Below are positions 35,697 through 45,945 of a stretch of 64,000 nucleotides of DNA, piece after piece (within the stretch, counting starts at the first letter, position 1; each line of letters starts with the position of its first letter). The stretch is from Labedella populi (GTDB lineage: Bacteria; Actinomycetota; Actinomycetes; Actinomycetales; Microbacteriaceae): positions 1-64,000 of the forward strand of contig NZ_RZNC01000004.1 in assembly GCF_004078655.1 (NCBI RefSeq). The letters are read 5' to 3'. The notes below the pieces were generated by a model. That model made no database searches. It saw nothing but the letters and a program-made list of their open reading frames with translations, and was not told the origin of the DNA. The translations under genes and the position numbers were made by a program.

Positions 35697-36533
35697 ATGA
35701 GACTCGCAACACTCCGCACCCCCGCAGCGACCGTCGCCGTGCGCGTCGACGAAACCGTCGCCGTCGAGATCGACGGGTTCGCCGACGTCGGCACACTTCT
35801 CGGCGACCCCGACTGGGAGACGCTCGCGCGCTCCGCCGACGGCGCCTCCCGGGACCTCGACGGGATCGAGGAGTCCCATTGGGCGGCGGTCGTGCCCTCC
35901 CCGTCGAAGATCGTCTGCGTCGGGCTCAACTACCGCAACCACATCCTCGAGATGGGTCGGGAACTGCCCCAGTACCCGACTCTGTTCGCGAAGTACCCCG
36001 AGGCGCTCATCGGTCCGTACGATCCGATCGTCCTCCCCGAGTACGCCGCGAGCGCCGTGGACTGGGAGGCCGAGCTCGCGATCGTCATCGGTTCGCGTGC
36101 GCGTCGTGTGAACGAGGCCGACGCGGCGAAGGCCATCGCCGGCTACTCGGTCATCAATGACGTCACCCTGCGCGATTTCCAGTATCGGACACCCGAATGG
36201 TTGCAGGGCAAGACGTTCGAGGGCTCCACCCCGTTCGGACCGGTCCTCGTCACCACGGACGAATACGCGCTCGGTACGGAACTGTCGACGACGGTCGACG
36301 GGGAGAAGATGCAGTCGACGACCACCGACGACCTCGTCTTCGGGCCCGCGGCCCTCGTCTCCTACATCTCCCACATCGTGACGCTGAACCCCGGCGACGT
36401 GATCGCGTCCGGAACCCCGGGGGGCGTCGGCCACGCCCGCGATCCGAAGCGCTACCTCGGAGACGGCGCCGTCCTCACGACCGTGATCGAGGGCATCGGC
36501 TCCATCACGAGCGTCGTGACCGTCGAGGTCTGA
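35697..36533 (+). CDS. Fumarylpyruvate hydrolase (FAH family)
   Basis: A 278-residue fumarylacetoacetate-hydrolase-family enzyme. It has VCVGLNYRNHILEMG, metal ligands in DWEAELAIVIG, the segment GYSVINDVTLRDFQ, and the closing GDVIASGTPGGVG. Located between gentisate dioxygenase and maleylpyruvate isomerase genes, it most likely cleaves fumarylpyruvate to fumarate and pyruvate. Direct maleylpyruvate hydrolysis cannot be excluded. Confidence 0.9.
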   Translation: MRLATLRTPAATVAVRVDETVAVEIDGFADVGTLLGDPDWETLARSADGASRDLDGIEESHWAAVVPSPSKIVCVGLNYRNHILEMGRELPQYPTLFAKYPEALIGPYDPIVLPEYAASAVDWEAELAIVIGSRARRVNEADAAKAIAGYSVINDVTLRDFQYRTPEWLQGKTFEGSTPFGPVLVTTDEYALGTELSTTVDGEKMQSTTTDDLVFGPAALVSYISHIVTLNPGDVIASGTPGGVGHARDPKRYLGDGAVLTTVIEGIGSITSVVTVEV

Positions 36534-36535
36534 TC

Positions 36536-37273
36536 GTGGCCGCCCGGACCGACAACGTCAGCGATCCCGCCCTCGCCGCCGGCCTCCTCGTCGCGCGTCG
36601 AGGACAAGCCTTCTACTCCCGGAAGCTCAACGAACTGTCCGACGACGATCTCGGCGCGCCGTCGCTGCTCCCTGCGTGGAGTCGACGCCACGTCGTCGCG
36701 CACGTGGGGCTCAACGCGCGTGCGCTGACCCGGCTCACGGAGTGGGCCGCGACGGGCATCGAGACCCCCATGTACGACTCGCCGGAGCAGCGCACGGAGG
36801 AGATCGACTTCGCCGCGACCCTCCCGGCGCAGGCGCTGCGGAATCTCTCGGATCACGCCGCCATCCACCTCAACGTCGAATGGCGGGATCTGCCGGAGAC
36901 GGCGTGGGCGAACGAGGTGAGAACGGCGCACGGGCGGGTCGTCCCGGTGTCGGAGACGGTGTGGATGCGGACTCGCGAAGTGTGGATCCACGCGGTCGAC
37001 CTCGGCAACGGCGCGTCCTTCCGGGACATCCCGGCGGAGGTGATCGATCGCCTCCTCGACGATGTGCAGTCGGCGTGGGTGACCCGTGCAGGATCCGACG
37101 GACGGCCGCCCATGCTCGAGGCGACGGATCGACCTCGTGTCTCGTCGACGGCTGCGGCCGCGGTCCAGGGGCCCGCGTGGCGGCTCGCCGCATGGGCGAC
37201 GGGCCGCGGAAGCGCTGATGGCCTGTCGACGAGCGACGGCGCCCCCCTGCCGTCGGCGCCGAGATGGCTCTGA
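36536..37273 (+). CDS. Mycothiol-dependent maleylpyruvate isomerase
   Basis: A 245-residue DinB-fold thiol-dependent isomerase. The metal ligands His52 (in RRHVVAHVG), Glu148 and His152 (REVWIHAVDL) match the His/Glu/His set of the corynebacterial enzyme. It converts maleylpyruvate to fumarylpyruvate using mycothiol, supporting an actinobacterial origin. It starts at GTG 36536, 2 nt after the hydrolase stop. Confidence 0.9.
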   Translation: MAARTDNVSDPALAAGLLVARRGQAFYSRKLNELSDDDLGAPSLLPAWSRRHVVAHVGLNARALTRLTEWAATGIETPMYDSPEQRTEEIDFAATLPAQALRNLSDHAAIHLNVEWRDLPETAWANEVRTAHGRVVPVSETVWMRTREVWIHAVDLGNGASFRDIPAEVIDRLLDDVQSAWVTRAGSDGRPPMLEATDRPRVSSTAAAAVQGPAWRLAAWATGRGSADGLSTSDGAPLPSAPRWL

Positions 37274-37303
37274 CGGCGACCGTCGGCTAACGCGGCGCGG
37301 CGC

Positions 37304-37309
37304 TACAAT
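37304..37309 (+). promoter_or_regulatory. Probable -10 box of bglG
   Basis: TACAAT, five of six to consensus, 55 nt before the antiterminator ATG in an otherwise GC-rich 90-bp gap. No convincing -35 box is seen at the proper distance, so it may be activator-dependent or an extended -10 type. Confidence 0.45.
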
Positions 37310-37363
37310 ACTCGCGGCCGGTGATGGACGGGTCACCGACGCGAACAGGATCCGGAGCGAGGG

Positions 37364-38239
37364 ATGATCGAGCGGAAGTCGGTCGGTCCCGAAGCCGGGG
37401 CCGTCCACAAGGTACTCAACAACAACGTCCTGATCACGATGGATCCGCTCGGTCGCGAGCAGGTGCTGATGGGACGCGGTCTCGCTTTCCAGGCGAGGCC
37501 CGGTGATCCCGTCGATCTCACGAAGGTCGAGAAGTCGTACACCCTCGACGTCGACGTCAACCGCACGCACATCCACGAGGTTCTCGCGGCCGCACCCTAC
37601 GAAGTGATCGCCGCGGTGAACGGCGCCGTCGACCATGCTGAGAGGTCCCTCGGTCGCGACCTCGGTCGGCACCTTCCCATCGCGATCATCGACCACGTCC
37701 AGTTCCTCTTGGAACGTCTGCGCACCGGCGTCGATCTGCCTTCCGCGAGCATGCCCGAGGTGCGTGTGCTCTACCCGGACGAATCCCGCGCGGCGACGGA
37801 GATGTCAGAGCACCTCGCTGCCGCCCTCGCCGTCGAACTCCCGACGGACGAGTCGGTGTTCCTCACGATGCACCTCCTCAACGCGACACGGGACGAACCC
37901 AACGGGACCGCCGCGCTACTGTTCCGCCGGGTGCAGCACGTCGTCAAGACCGTTGAGCGATCCACAGGGGTGTCACTCGACGTCGAGAGTCTCGATTACG
38001 CGCGCTTCATCCTCCATGTCAAGTTCCTGCTCCAGCGCCTCGTGTCCGAGTCGATGCTCCGCAGCGCTGACACGTCGTTCTACGATTTCGCACGGGTGAA
38101 GTACCCGCGCGCTGCGGCGTGCGCCGACGAGGTCAAGGCCTACGTGCTCGCCGCGACGGGCTCCGTTCTGACGGACGAGGAGTTGCTCTACCTGATCGTC
38201 CACGTCGAGCGCCTCATCCAGCGCGTCGGCCCGGACTGA
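37364..38239 (+). CDS. BglG/LicT-family transcriptional antiterminator
   Basis: A 291-residue RNA-binding antiterminator. The co-antiterminator domain is near residues 12-68 (VHKVLNNNVLITMDPLGREQVLMGRGLAF), followed by two PTS regulation domains (about 75-180 and 185-291) with the expected histidines in IIDHVQFLLERL, LTMHLLNA, FILHVKFLLQRL and IVHVERLIQRV. It binds the RAT hairpin just downstream and lets transcription enter the PTS gene when beta-glucoside is being transported. About 11 extra N-terminal residues precede the usual start of the family. Confidence 0.93.
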   Translation: MIERKSVGPEAGAVHKVLNNNVLITMDPLGREQVLMGRGLAFQARPGDPVDLTKVEKSYTLDVDVNRTHIHEVLAAAPYEVIAAVNGAVDHAERSLGRDLGRHLPIAIIDHVQFLLERLRTGVDLPSASMPEVRVLYPDESRAATEMSEHLAAALAVELPTDESVFLTMHLLNATRDEPNGTAALLFRRVQHVVKTVERSTGVSLDVESLDYARFILHVKFLLQRLVSESMLRSADTSFYDFARVKYPRAAACADEVKAYVLAATGSVLTDEELLYLIVHVERLIQRVGPD

Positions 38240-38308
38240 CCCGTCCCCGGCGAGACCGGCATGTGTTACCGTTTCCTCTGCGAGACGATGACCGTCACGC
38301 AGAAGCCA

Positions 38309-38336
38309 GGATTGTTACTGCACGGCAGGCAAAACC
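38309..38336 (+). promoter_or_regulatory. RAT antiterminator RNA site
   Basis: The segment begins GGATTGTTACTG and ends GGCAGGCAAAACC, the conserved ribonucleic antiterminator of BglG/LicT proteins. Its last six bases (AAAACC) are also the start of the terminator stem, so protein binding and termination are mutually exclusive. Confidence 0.93.
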
Positions 38337-38385
38337 TGAGTTCACCCTTCGGACGCGATCCGGCGGGCGGGCTCAGGTTTTTTTT
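38331..38385 (+). terminator. Rho-independent terminator controlled by BglG
   Basis: AACCTGAG (38333-38340) pairs with CTCAGGTT (38372-38379). The large loop carries an inner CGGA-CGCGA-TCCG hairpin, and eight T follow (38378-38385). It stops transcription 65 nt before the PTS gene unless the overlapping RAT is bound. Confidence 0.93.
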
Positions 38386-38449
38386 ATGCCCGCGAGCGGT
38401 CCGCTTCTCCTCACAGTGCCGCGAGGACGCGGCGAAGGGTGGAACGACG

Positions 38450-40300
38450 ATGGATTACGGGAAGACCGCTGCGGGTGTCCTGGCGGGGGTCGGTGGAGGA
38501 GACAACGTCGCCTCTGTCGTCCACTGCGCTACACGGCTGCGATTCGAACTCAAGGACACGGCGAAGGCCGATCCCGACGCGATCCGCTCGATCCCCGGAG
38601 TGATCACCACGGCGGAAGCCGGAGGCCAGTTCCAGGTGGTCATCGGCAACGAGGTCCCGGAGGTCTACGCCGAGATCGCGAAGACGACCGGCGGTGCGCC
38701 GGGCGAGCGACGGTCGAAGCAGCGCGATGACGCGGCGAAGCCGAACGTGTTCAACAGGTTCATCGCCATGATCTCGGCACTGTTCTCGCCGCTGCTCTGG
38801 GTTCTCGCCGCCGCGGGCCTCCTCAAGGCGTTGCTGTCGGCGTCCGTCGCGTTCGGCTGGATCGACTCGACCACGACGACGTATGCGATGCTCAATGCCA
38901 TCTCCGACGGCTTCTTCTACTTCCTCCCCGTGATCCTGGCGGTCACCGCGGCCAAGTACTTCGAGGCCAACCAGATGACGTCGATGGCGATGGCCGCCGC
39001 GCTCGTCTACCCGGCGATCGTCGCGCTCGACGGCCAGCCGGACGTCTCGTTCTTCGGTATCCCCGTCGTGATGGTGAGTTACGTCTCGAGCGTCATCCCG
39101 GTGATCATCATGGTCTGGCTGCAGTCGCACGTCGAGCGGTTCCTCTACGCGAAGCTGCACTCGTCGATCAGGCGGCTCTTCACGCCCATGATCGTGCTGC
39201 TCCTCCTGGTCTCGCTGACGTTCCTCGTCATCGGACCCCTCGCCAACGCCGTCTCATCGGGCCTGGCCGCGGGGATCGGCTGGCTCTTCGACTACGTTCC
39301 GGCTCTCGGCGGCGCGATCACCGGTGGGCTCTGGCAGGTGTTCGTCATCTTCGGCGTCCACTGGGGGATCATCCCGCTCATGATCGTCGAGTTCCAGGAG
39401 AACGGGAACGTCGCACTGCTCGCACCGATCTTCGCCGCAGTGCTCGCCCAGGCTGGAGCCGTCCTCGGCGTCCTCGTACGGACTCGGAGCAAGCAGCTGC
39501 GCGCCCTCTCCGCTCCCGCGGCGATCTCCGCCTTCCTCGCGGGCGTCACCGAACCCGCCATCTACGGCATCAACCTCCCCCTCAAGCGGCCCTTCGCGTT
39601 CGGAATCGTCGGCGGGGCCGTCGGCGGCGCGATCATCGCCGCCGGAGGCATCACGGCGAACGCCTTCGTACTCGCATCGGGGCTCTCCCTGCCCGTCCTC
39701 TTCGGATCGGGTTCGGTGTGGGTCCTCCTCACCGCGCTCGCGGTGTCCATCGTGGTGCCGTTCGTGCTCGTCCTCGTCTTCGGCTTCACCGATCGCGTCG
39801 ACGACGCCCCCGTGACGGCGTCCCCCGATCTGCAGGTCGTCAGTCCGCTCGACGGAACGGCCGTCCCCCTCTCGCAGGTGCCCGACGCAGCTTTCGCCGA
39901 CGGTTCGCTCGGGCAGGGCATCGCGATCGTCCCGACCGGCGGAACGCTCTTCGCTCCCGTGGCGGGCGAGGTCGTGGCCGTGTTCCCGACCGGGCACGCG
40001 ATCGGCATCCGCTCCGAGGACGGCGTCGAGATCCTCATCCACATCGGCATCAACACTGTCGAGCTCGGTGGCGAGCACTTCTCGGTCACGACCGAGAAGG
40101 GAGCAACCGTCGCGGCGGGCGACGTGCTCGTCGAGTTCGACACCGCGGCCATCGCCGCAGCCGGATACGACCTCACCACACCGATCATCGTCACCAACGA
40201 CGATGCGTTCCCGACCATCGGCAGCCCGGCGAGCGGTGCGATCCGCCACGGCGACCCGCTCTACCTCGCCATCGCGTCCGAGGCGGCGGCGGCACGGTGA
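38450..40300 (+). CDS. Beta-glucoside PTS transporter EIIBCA
   Basis: A 616-residue three-domain PTS enzyme that imports and phosphorylates beta-glucosides. EIIB comes first (phospho-Cys26 in VVHCATRLRF), then EIIC with about ten membrane segments (about 100-450, GVHWGIIPLMIVEFQENG and GVTEPAIYGINLPLKRP), then EIIA (about 470-616) with phospho-His531 in ILIHIGINTVEL. The BCA order and motifs match BglF/BglP-type salicin/arbutin/cellobiose carriers. ATG 38450 is a choice by homology; the ribosome site is weak (GAAGGGTGG). Placed behind a RAT-terminator and before a 6-phospho-beta-glucosidase gene. Confidence 0.93.
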   Translation: MDYGKTAAGVLAGVGGGDNVASVVHCATRLRFELKDTAKADPDAIRSIPGVITTAEAGGQFQVVIGNEVPEVYAEIAKTTGGAPGERRSKQRDDAAKPNVFNRFIAMISALFSPLLWVLAAAGLLKALLSASVAFGWIDSTTTTYAMLNAISDGFFYFLPVILAVTAAKYFEANQMTSMAMAAALVYPAIVALDGQPDVSFFGIPVVMVSYVSSVIPVIIMVWLQSHVERFLYAKLHSSIRRLFTPMIVLLLLVSLTFLVIGPLANAVSSGLAAGIGWLFDYVPALGGAITGGLWQVFVIFGVHWGIIPLMIVEFQENGNVALLAPIFAAVLAQAGAVLGVLVRTRSKQLRALSAPAAISAFLAGVTEPAIYGINLPLKRPFAFGIVGGAVGGAIIAAGGITANAFVLASGLSLPVLFGSGSVWVLLTALAVSIVVPFVLVLVFGFTDRVDDAPVTASPDLQVVSPLDGTAVPLSQVPDAAFADGSLGQGIAIVPTGGTLFAPVAGEVVAVFPTGHAIGIRSEDGVEILIHIGINTVELGGEHFSVTTEKGATVAAGDVLVEFDTAAIAAAGYDLTTPIIVTNDDAFPTIGSPASGAIRHGDPLYLAIASEAAAAR

Positions 40301-41809
<1,509 letters not shown>

Positions 41810-41852
41810 TGTGCCGCACCATCCTGCAGCCCGTGACAGCGGGGGTCTCGCG

Positions 41853-42683
41853 ATGACTGCGCGGACGATCTTCCTCGACGTGGACGGGACCCTCATCGAT
41901 CACGATCAGCATCTGGCCCCGTCGGCGATCGCGGCGGTCGGCGATGCTCGTCGCCGAGGGCACCTCGTCTTCCTGAGCACGGGCCGTTCGCGGAGCGAGA
42001 TCCCGGACGAAGTCCTGGCCATCGGCTTCGACGGCGTCATCTCCGCCGGCGGAGGCTTCACCGAACGACACGGCGTTCTGGTCGACAGTCGCCTCCTCAC
42101 CGCGCGTGACGTCGAGGAGATCCAATCGTTCCTCTCCTCACGAGGGATCGAGTACATCATGCAGGGCTACGACGCCATCCATCCCAGTCGAGGAGCGGCG
42201 GAGCGCCTCTCCAGCGCCCTTGCCTCCGGGCGGGTCGGAAGCGAGCGGGATGGGGCGGACGATGACGAACTCCTCGCGCGGCTCTCCTATCGGGGCGCGG
42301 CTCCGACCGAGGGAATCGCCAAGGTGACCTTCCTCGGTGATCACCCGCGAACGTTCGTGACCGTCCGTGACGGGCTCGGCGACGGCTTCCACGTGATCAC
42401 GGGGACGATCCCGTACCTCGGCGAGGCGGGGGGCGAGGTGAGCAGGCGCGGCGTCGACAAAGGCGCGGCGATCGAACGCCTCCTCGCCGCGGAGGGCCTC
42501 TCGCTCGACGACGCCGTCGCGATCGGCGACAGCGCCAACGATCTCGAGATGCTCGAGATCGTTGGCCTCGGGATCGCGATGGGGAACGCCGACGCGGCGG
42601 TGAAAGCCGTCGCCGACGAGATCACGCGCCCGGTCTCACAGGACGGCGTCTGGCACGCCCTGCGGTCCCACGGACTGATCTGA
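41853..42683 (+). CDS. HAD-superfamily Cof-type sugar phosphatase
   Basis: A 276-residue Cof-subfamily HAD phosphatase. Motif I is DVDGTLID with nucleophile Asp, motif II is in FLSTGRS, and motifs III-IV are KGAAIERLL and GDSANDLEML. A C2-type cap occupies about residues 85-185. ATG 41853 has GGGGG 7 nt upstream; a GTG at 41811 is less likely. As the last gene of the bgl operon it may dephosphorylate excess sugar phosphate, a common role in PTS operons. Confidence 0.9.
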   Translation: MTARTIFLDVDGTLIDHDQHLAPSAIAAVGDARRRGHLVFLSTGRSRSEIPDEVLAIGFDGVISAGGGFTERHGVLVDSRLLTARDVEEIQSFLSSRGIEYIMQGYDAIHPSRGAAERLSSALASGRVGSERDGADDDELLARLSYRGAAPTEGIAKVTFLGDHPRTFVTVRDGLGDGFHVITGTIPYLGEAGGEVSRRGVDKGAAIERLLAAEGLSLDDAVAIGDSANDLEMLEIVGLGIAMGNADAAVKAVADEITRPVSQDGVWHALRSHGLI

Positions 42684-42690
42684 TCCGGTG

Positions 42691-42722
42691 CCCGCGGGAG
42701 AGTCGGGCCCGACTCCCGCGGG
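42691..42722 (+). terminator. Hairpin after the bgl operon
   Basis: CCCGCGGG at 42691-42698 and again at 42715-42722 (self-complementary), continuing inward as AGTCGGG / CCCGACT with a small bulge. It lies 7 nt after the HAD phosphatase stop. Confidence 0.7.
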
Positions 42723-42778
42723 GACATCCCGGCGGCGGCTCCCACGTCCGTCGCGCTGTCGATCGCGCTCCATGACGA

Positions 42779-42821
42779 AAGTCCCCGGTCGCGCCTGAAG
42801 AATCAGGACTACCGGGGACTT
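42779..42821 (-). terminator. Branched terminator of the tRNA-Ser gene
   Basis: Outer stem AAGTCCCCGGT (42779-42789) / ACCGGGGACTT (42811-42821), and inner hairpin CCTGA-AGAA-TCAGG (42794-42807). On the minus strand it begins 6 nt after the encoded CCA and ends in a short T-containing tail. Short open frames here are this structure and not genes. Confidence 0.75.
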
Positions 42822-42829
42822 CGTGGTGG

Positions 42830-42917
42830 CGGTGACGGTGGGATTTGAACCCACGGTAGGGGGTTACCCTACACAACTTTTCGAGAGTTGCACCTTCGGC
42901 CGCTCGGACACGTCACC
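42830..42917 (-). tRNA. tRNA-Ser(CGA)
   Basis: On the minus strand the acceptor arms GGTGACG and CGTCACC pair over 7 bp, with G as discriminator and CCA encoded at 42829-42827. The anticodon stem CAACT/AGTTG encloses loop CTCGAAA, giving anticodon CGA (codon UCG). A long variable arm (GTAGGG...CCCTAC) and T-arm GTGGG-TTCAAAT-CCCAC confirm a class II serine tRNA. Its 3' end faces the catabolic half of the window. The remaining parts of the 42684-43050 gap hold only the two terminators and the radA leader. Confidence 0.97.
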
Positions 42918-43050
42918 GCCGTCGAGTGTAGCCGAGCGAGCGGGTCGGCGCGAATCGGGACCGCAGTCGAGTGCTCCTCGACCGCGGCGGTTTCTCCCCA
43001 CGCCCTCAGTCCGGCGCTCCACTGTCGGGGGTCGCCACTAGCCTCGACCC

Positions 43051-44397
43051 ATGCCCAAGAACACCGCAGCCTTCCAGTGCAACGAGTGCGGGTGGCAGGC
43101 AGCCAAGTGGGCCGGCCGCTGCCCGGAGTGCCAGCAGTGGGGCACCGTCGTCGAGGCCGGAACGGCCACGGGCATCGTCACGCGCATCAAGCCGTCCGTC
43201 GTCGCCGACGACCGCGTCGCGCGCCGCATCACCGAGATCGACGACGTCGAGGTCAGCCACTGGTCGAGCGGCATCGACGAGTTCGACCGCGTCCTCGGAG
43301 GCGGATTCGTTCGCGGCGCCGCCGTGCTTCTCTCGGGCGAGCCTGGGGTCGGCAAGTCGACCCTCCTTCTCGAGGTCGCCGCTCGCGCCGCCCGACGCGG
43401 CATGCGTGTGCTCTACGTGAGCGCCGAGGAATCGGTCGCGCAGGTTCGCATGCGTGCCCAGCGCACCGACGCCCTGTCGGACAACCTCTACCTCGCCTCC
43501 GAGACCGATCTGGCGACCGTGCTCGGCCAGGTCGACGCCGTCGTCCCGCAGCTCCTCATCGTCGACTCGGTGCAGACGGTCGCGAGCGCGAACGTCGACG
43601 GACTCGCGGGGCAGCCGAGTCAGGTGCGCGAGGTCGCATCCGCCCTCATCCGCATCGCGAAGGACCGGGCACTCCCCCTCGTCCTCGTCGGCCACGTCAC
43701 GAAAGACGGCACCATCGCCGGCCCGCGTGTCCTCGAACACCTCGTCGACGTCGTGTGCCACTTCGAGGGCGACCGCCACACCGCGCTCCGTTTCATCCGA
43801 GCGCTCAAGAACCGCTTCGGTCCCACCGACGAGGTCGGCTGCTTCGAGATGACAGGCGACGGCATCGCGCAGGTCGCCGACCCGAGCGAACTCTTCCTCA
43901 GCCGCCAGAAGTCCGTCCCTGGCACGTGCGTCACGGTCTCGATGGAGGGCAAGCGCGCCATCCCGGTCGAGATCCAGGCGCTCGTCACGAGCACGCAGTC
44001 ACCCAACCCTCGTCGCGTCACCAACGGCGTCGACCCGTCCCGCGTCGCGATGCTGCTCGCGGTGCTCGAGCGTCGCGGCGGCATCAAGCTCAGCGAGTAC
44101 GACGTCTACGTCTCGACGGTGGGAGGGGTCCGTCTCACCGAACCGGCCGCCGACCTCGCGATCGCGATCGCGCTCGCCTCCACGGTCAAGGACTGGCCCA
44201 TCCCGGAGACCCTCGCCGCCTACGGCGAGATCTCCCTAGCCGGCGAGGTGCGGCCGGTGAGTTCCGCCACCCACCGCGCGTCGGAGGCGCGACGCCTCGG
44301 CTATCGCACCGTCGTCGACGCGTCGACGGGTACGCTCCGTGCTGCGCTCGGCATGGCCCGCGCCGCGACCGAGCCCGTCGTCGTACCCGATTTCTGA
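43051..44397 (+). CDS. radA: DNA repair protein RadA (Sms)
   Basis: A 448-residue RecA-like branch-migration helicase for recombinational repair. The zinc finger is Cys10-Cys13-Cys24-Cys27 (CNECG and CPECQ), Walker A is GEPGVGKST (about 96-104), the RadA-specific motif is LKNRFG, and the C-terminal half is the Lon-protease-like domain (EPAADLAIAIALAS). Length and motif order are standard. Confidence 0.97.
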   Translation: MPKNTAAFQCNECGWQAAKWAGRCPECQQWGTVVEAGTATGIVTRIKPSVVADDRVARRITEIDDVEVSHWSSGIDEFDRVLGGGFVRGAAVLLSGEPGVGKSTLLLEVAARAARRGMRVLYVSAEESVAQVRMRAQRTDALSDNLYLASETDLATVLGQVDAVVPQLLIVDSVQTVASANVDGLAGQPSQVREVASALIRIAKDRALPLVLVGHVTKDGTIAGPRVLEHLVDVVCHFEGDRHTALRFIRALKNRFGPTDEVGCFEMTGDGIAQVADPSELFLSRQKSVPGTCVTVSMEGKRAIPVEIQALVTSTQSPNPRRVTNGVDPSRVAMLLAVLERRGGIKLSEYDVYVSTVGGVRLTEPAADLAIAIALASTVKDWPIPETLAAYGEISLAGEVRPVSSATHRASEARRLGYRTVVDASTGTLRAALGMARAATEPVVVPDF

Positions 44398-44506
44398 TCC
44401 GGCTCGACACGCCACCATGCAGAACCCCGTCACCCGGGCGCTCATCCTCGCGCCGTTCATGTCCCGATTCATCGAACCGACAGAAAGCCCCAATAGGGTC
44501 GAAGCC

Positions 44507-45382
44507 GTGACCGAACCGTCCTCGCAGAACCCGCCATCAGACGACACGCGCAGCAGCACCGCCTCCCCCGGCCAGCCGACGGGACGCGCGGAACAGTCCG
44601 GCGACACGCTCGCCTCCCTCGACCCGGCCGCGCTGGATCCGGCCGCCGTCGCCGAGGCCCGCAGGCTGCGCACCGACTTCACACGCTTCATGATGCAGTA
44701 CCAGTTCGCCATCGACGAAGTGCTCACGAAGATCTCGATCCTGCAGGACGAGTTCACCCACCTGCACTCCTACAACCCCATCGAGCACGTCAACTCCCGC
44801 GTCAAGAGCCCCGAGAGCATCATCGAGAAGGTCGCCCGGAAGAACTGCGACCCCTCCTTCGAAGCCATCCGCGCGACAATCACCGACATCGCCGGCGTCC
44901 GCATCACGTGCAGCTTCATCGCCGACACCTACCGGGTCCTCGACATGCTCACGGCCCAGAGCGACATCACGGTGCGTGAGATCAAGGACTACATCACCAA
45001 CCCCAAATCCAACGGCTACAAGAGCCTGCACGCCATCATCGAGATCCCGGTGTTCATGTCGAACGGTGTCGTCCCCGTGCTCGTCGAGCTCCAGATCCGC
45101 ACGATCGCGATGGACTTCTGGGCGAGCCTCGAGCACAAGATCTACTACAAGTACAGCGGCGAGGTCCCCGTGCACCTCGTCTCGACGCTCACCGAGACCG
45201 CGCAGATCGCGTCGGAGCTCGACCGCCGCATGGAGCACCTCCACGCCGAGGTCCGCGCCCTCGACTCCGAGACCGACGCATGGGGCGACGACTCGACGAC
45301 CGTGCCCGCGCCTGCGATGCCCGAGACGATCGTCACGCAGCTCCAGGAACTCCGCCGCCGGGGCGGTACCCAGCAGGTCTGA
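44507..45382 (+). CDS. Small alarmone synthetase (GTP pyrophosphokinase, RelQ/YjbM type)
   Basis: A RelA/SpoT-synthetase-only protein of about 291 residues that makes (p)ppGpp from ATP and GDP/GTP. Core motifs are HVNSRVKSPESIIEKVARK, ITDIAGVRITCSFIADTYRV, and NPKSNGYKSLHAIIEIPV with VELQIRTIAMDFWASLEHKIYYK. There is no HD hydrolase or TGS/ACT domain. The start is uncertain: GTG 44507 has AGGG 8 nt upstream, while ATG 44459 and ATG 44417 would add a proline- and serine-rich leader. The family is common next to radA in Microbacteriaceae (recollection, not shown here). Confidence 0.9.
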   Translation: MTEPSSQNPPSDDTRSSTASPGQPTGRAEQSGDTLASLDPAALDPAAVAEARRLRTDFTRFMMQYQFAIDEVLTKISILQDEFTHLHSYNPIEHVNSRVKSPESIIEKVARKNCDPSFEAIRATITDIAGVRITCSFIADTYRVLDMLTAQSDITVREIKDYITNPKSNGYKSLHAIIEIPVFMSNGVVPVLVELQIRTIAMDFWASLEHKIYYKYSGEVPVHLVSTLTETAQIASELDRRMEHLHAEVRALDSETDAWGDDSTTVPAPAMPETIVTQLQELRRRGGTQQV

Positions 45383-45409
45383 TCCCTCGGGCGCGGCGAA
45401 GCGAGAACG

Positions 45410-45838
45410 TCAGGCGCCCGCGGCCGGCTGCCCGTCCTCGGCTCCGGCATCGAGCGCGAGCACGCGCTGCAGTTCCGCCGGCGTCGCCTGCATCGCGTTC
45501 GGACCGGCGATGTCGAAGAAGACCGACTCGATGTCGTCGCCGTAGGTGCGGAGGAACGCGGCGAGCCACTCACCGTCGTAGAGGCCGACGAAAGGCGGCA
45601 GCGCCTCCGGCTTGTTCCTCGCGTCGGAGAACAGCAGCAGCGCGAGCCGGGCCGTCTCCGGCTGCCGGTACATCCACACGTCCGGCGTCGTGGTCGGCTT
45701 GTCGCGGTCGACGGCCGACGCGAGCGGCACGACGACGGGGTGGTGGCGGAGCGCGAACGCGACGGCCGCCATGTCCTGCTTCTCCAGCGCGTCCGCGAGG
45801 ACCGGGGATGAGAAGTCGGGCTTCTGCTTCTTCGCCAT
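45410..45838 (-). CDS. SseB-like domain protein
   Basis: A 142-residue soluble protein resembling the SseB N-terminal domain family, with VVVPLASAVDRDKP, VWMYRQPETARLALLLFSDARNKPEALPP and FVGLYDGEWLAAFL. Function in this family is not defined in actinobacteria. An Ala-rich tail ends the protein. It converges on the alarmone synthetase gene with 27 bp between stops. Confidence 0.75.
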   Translation of the reverse strand: MAKKQKPDFSSPVLADALEKQDMAAVAFALRHHPVVVPLASAVDRDKPTTTPDVWMYRQPETARLALLLFSDARNKPEALPPFVGLYDGEWLAAFLRTYGDDIESVFFDIAGPNAMQATPAELQRVLALDAGAEDGQPAAGA

Positions 45839-45945
45839 GGTCCCAGTCTGCCAAACATCCGAGCCGCCTCTCCCCCGTGCTTGCGGATGGAAGAGCCGGA
45901 GTCAAGCGGGCGACGTCCCCCCGCAACTCGTGAGGGGATAGGCGT

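Noticed and set aside
42636-42876. Two overlapping minus-strand frames of about 72-84 codons near the tRNA
   Set aside because: They read through the tRNA-Ser gene and its terminator (giving NPTVTATTKSP-like peptides), a common annotation artefact.
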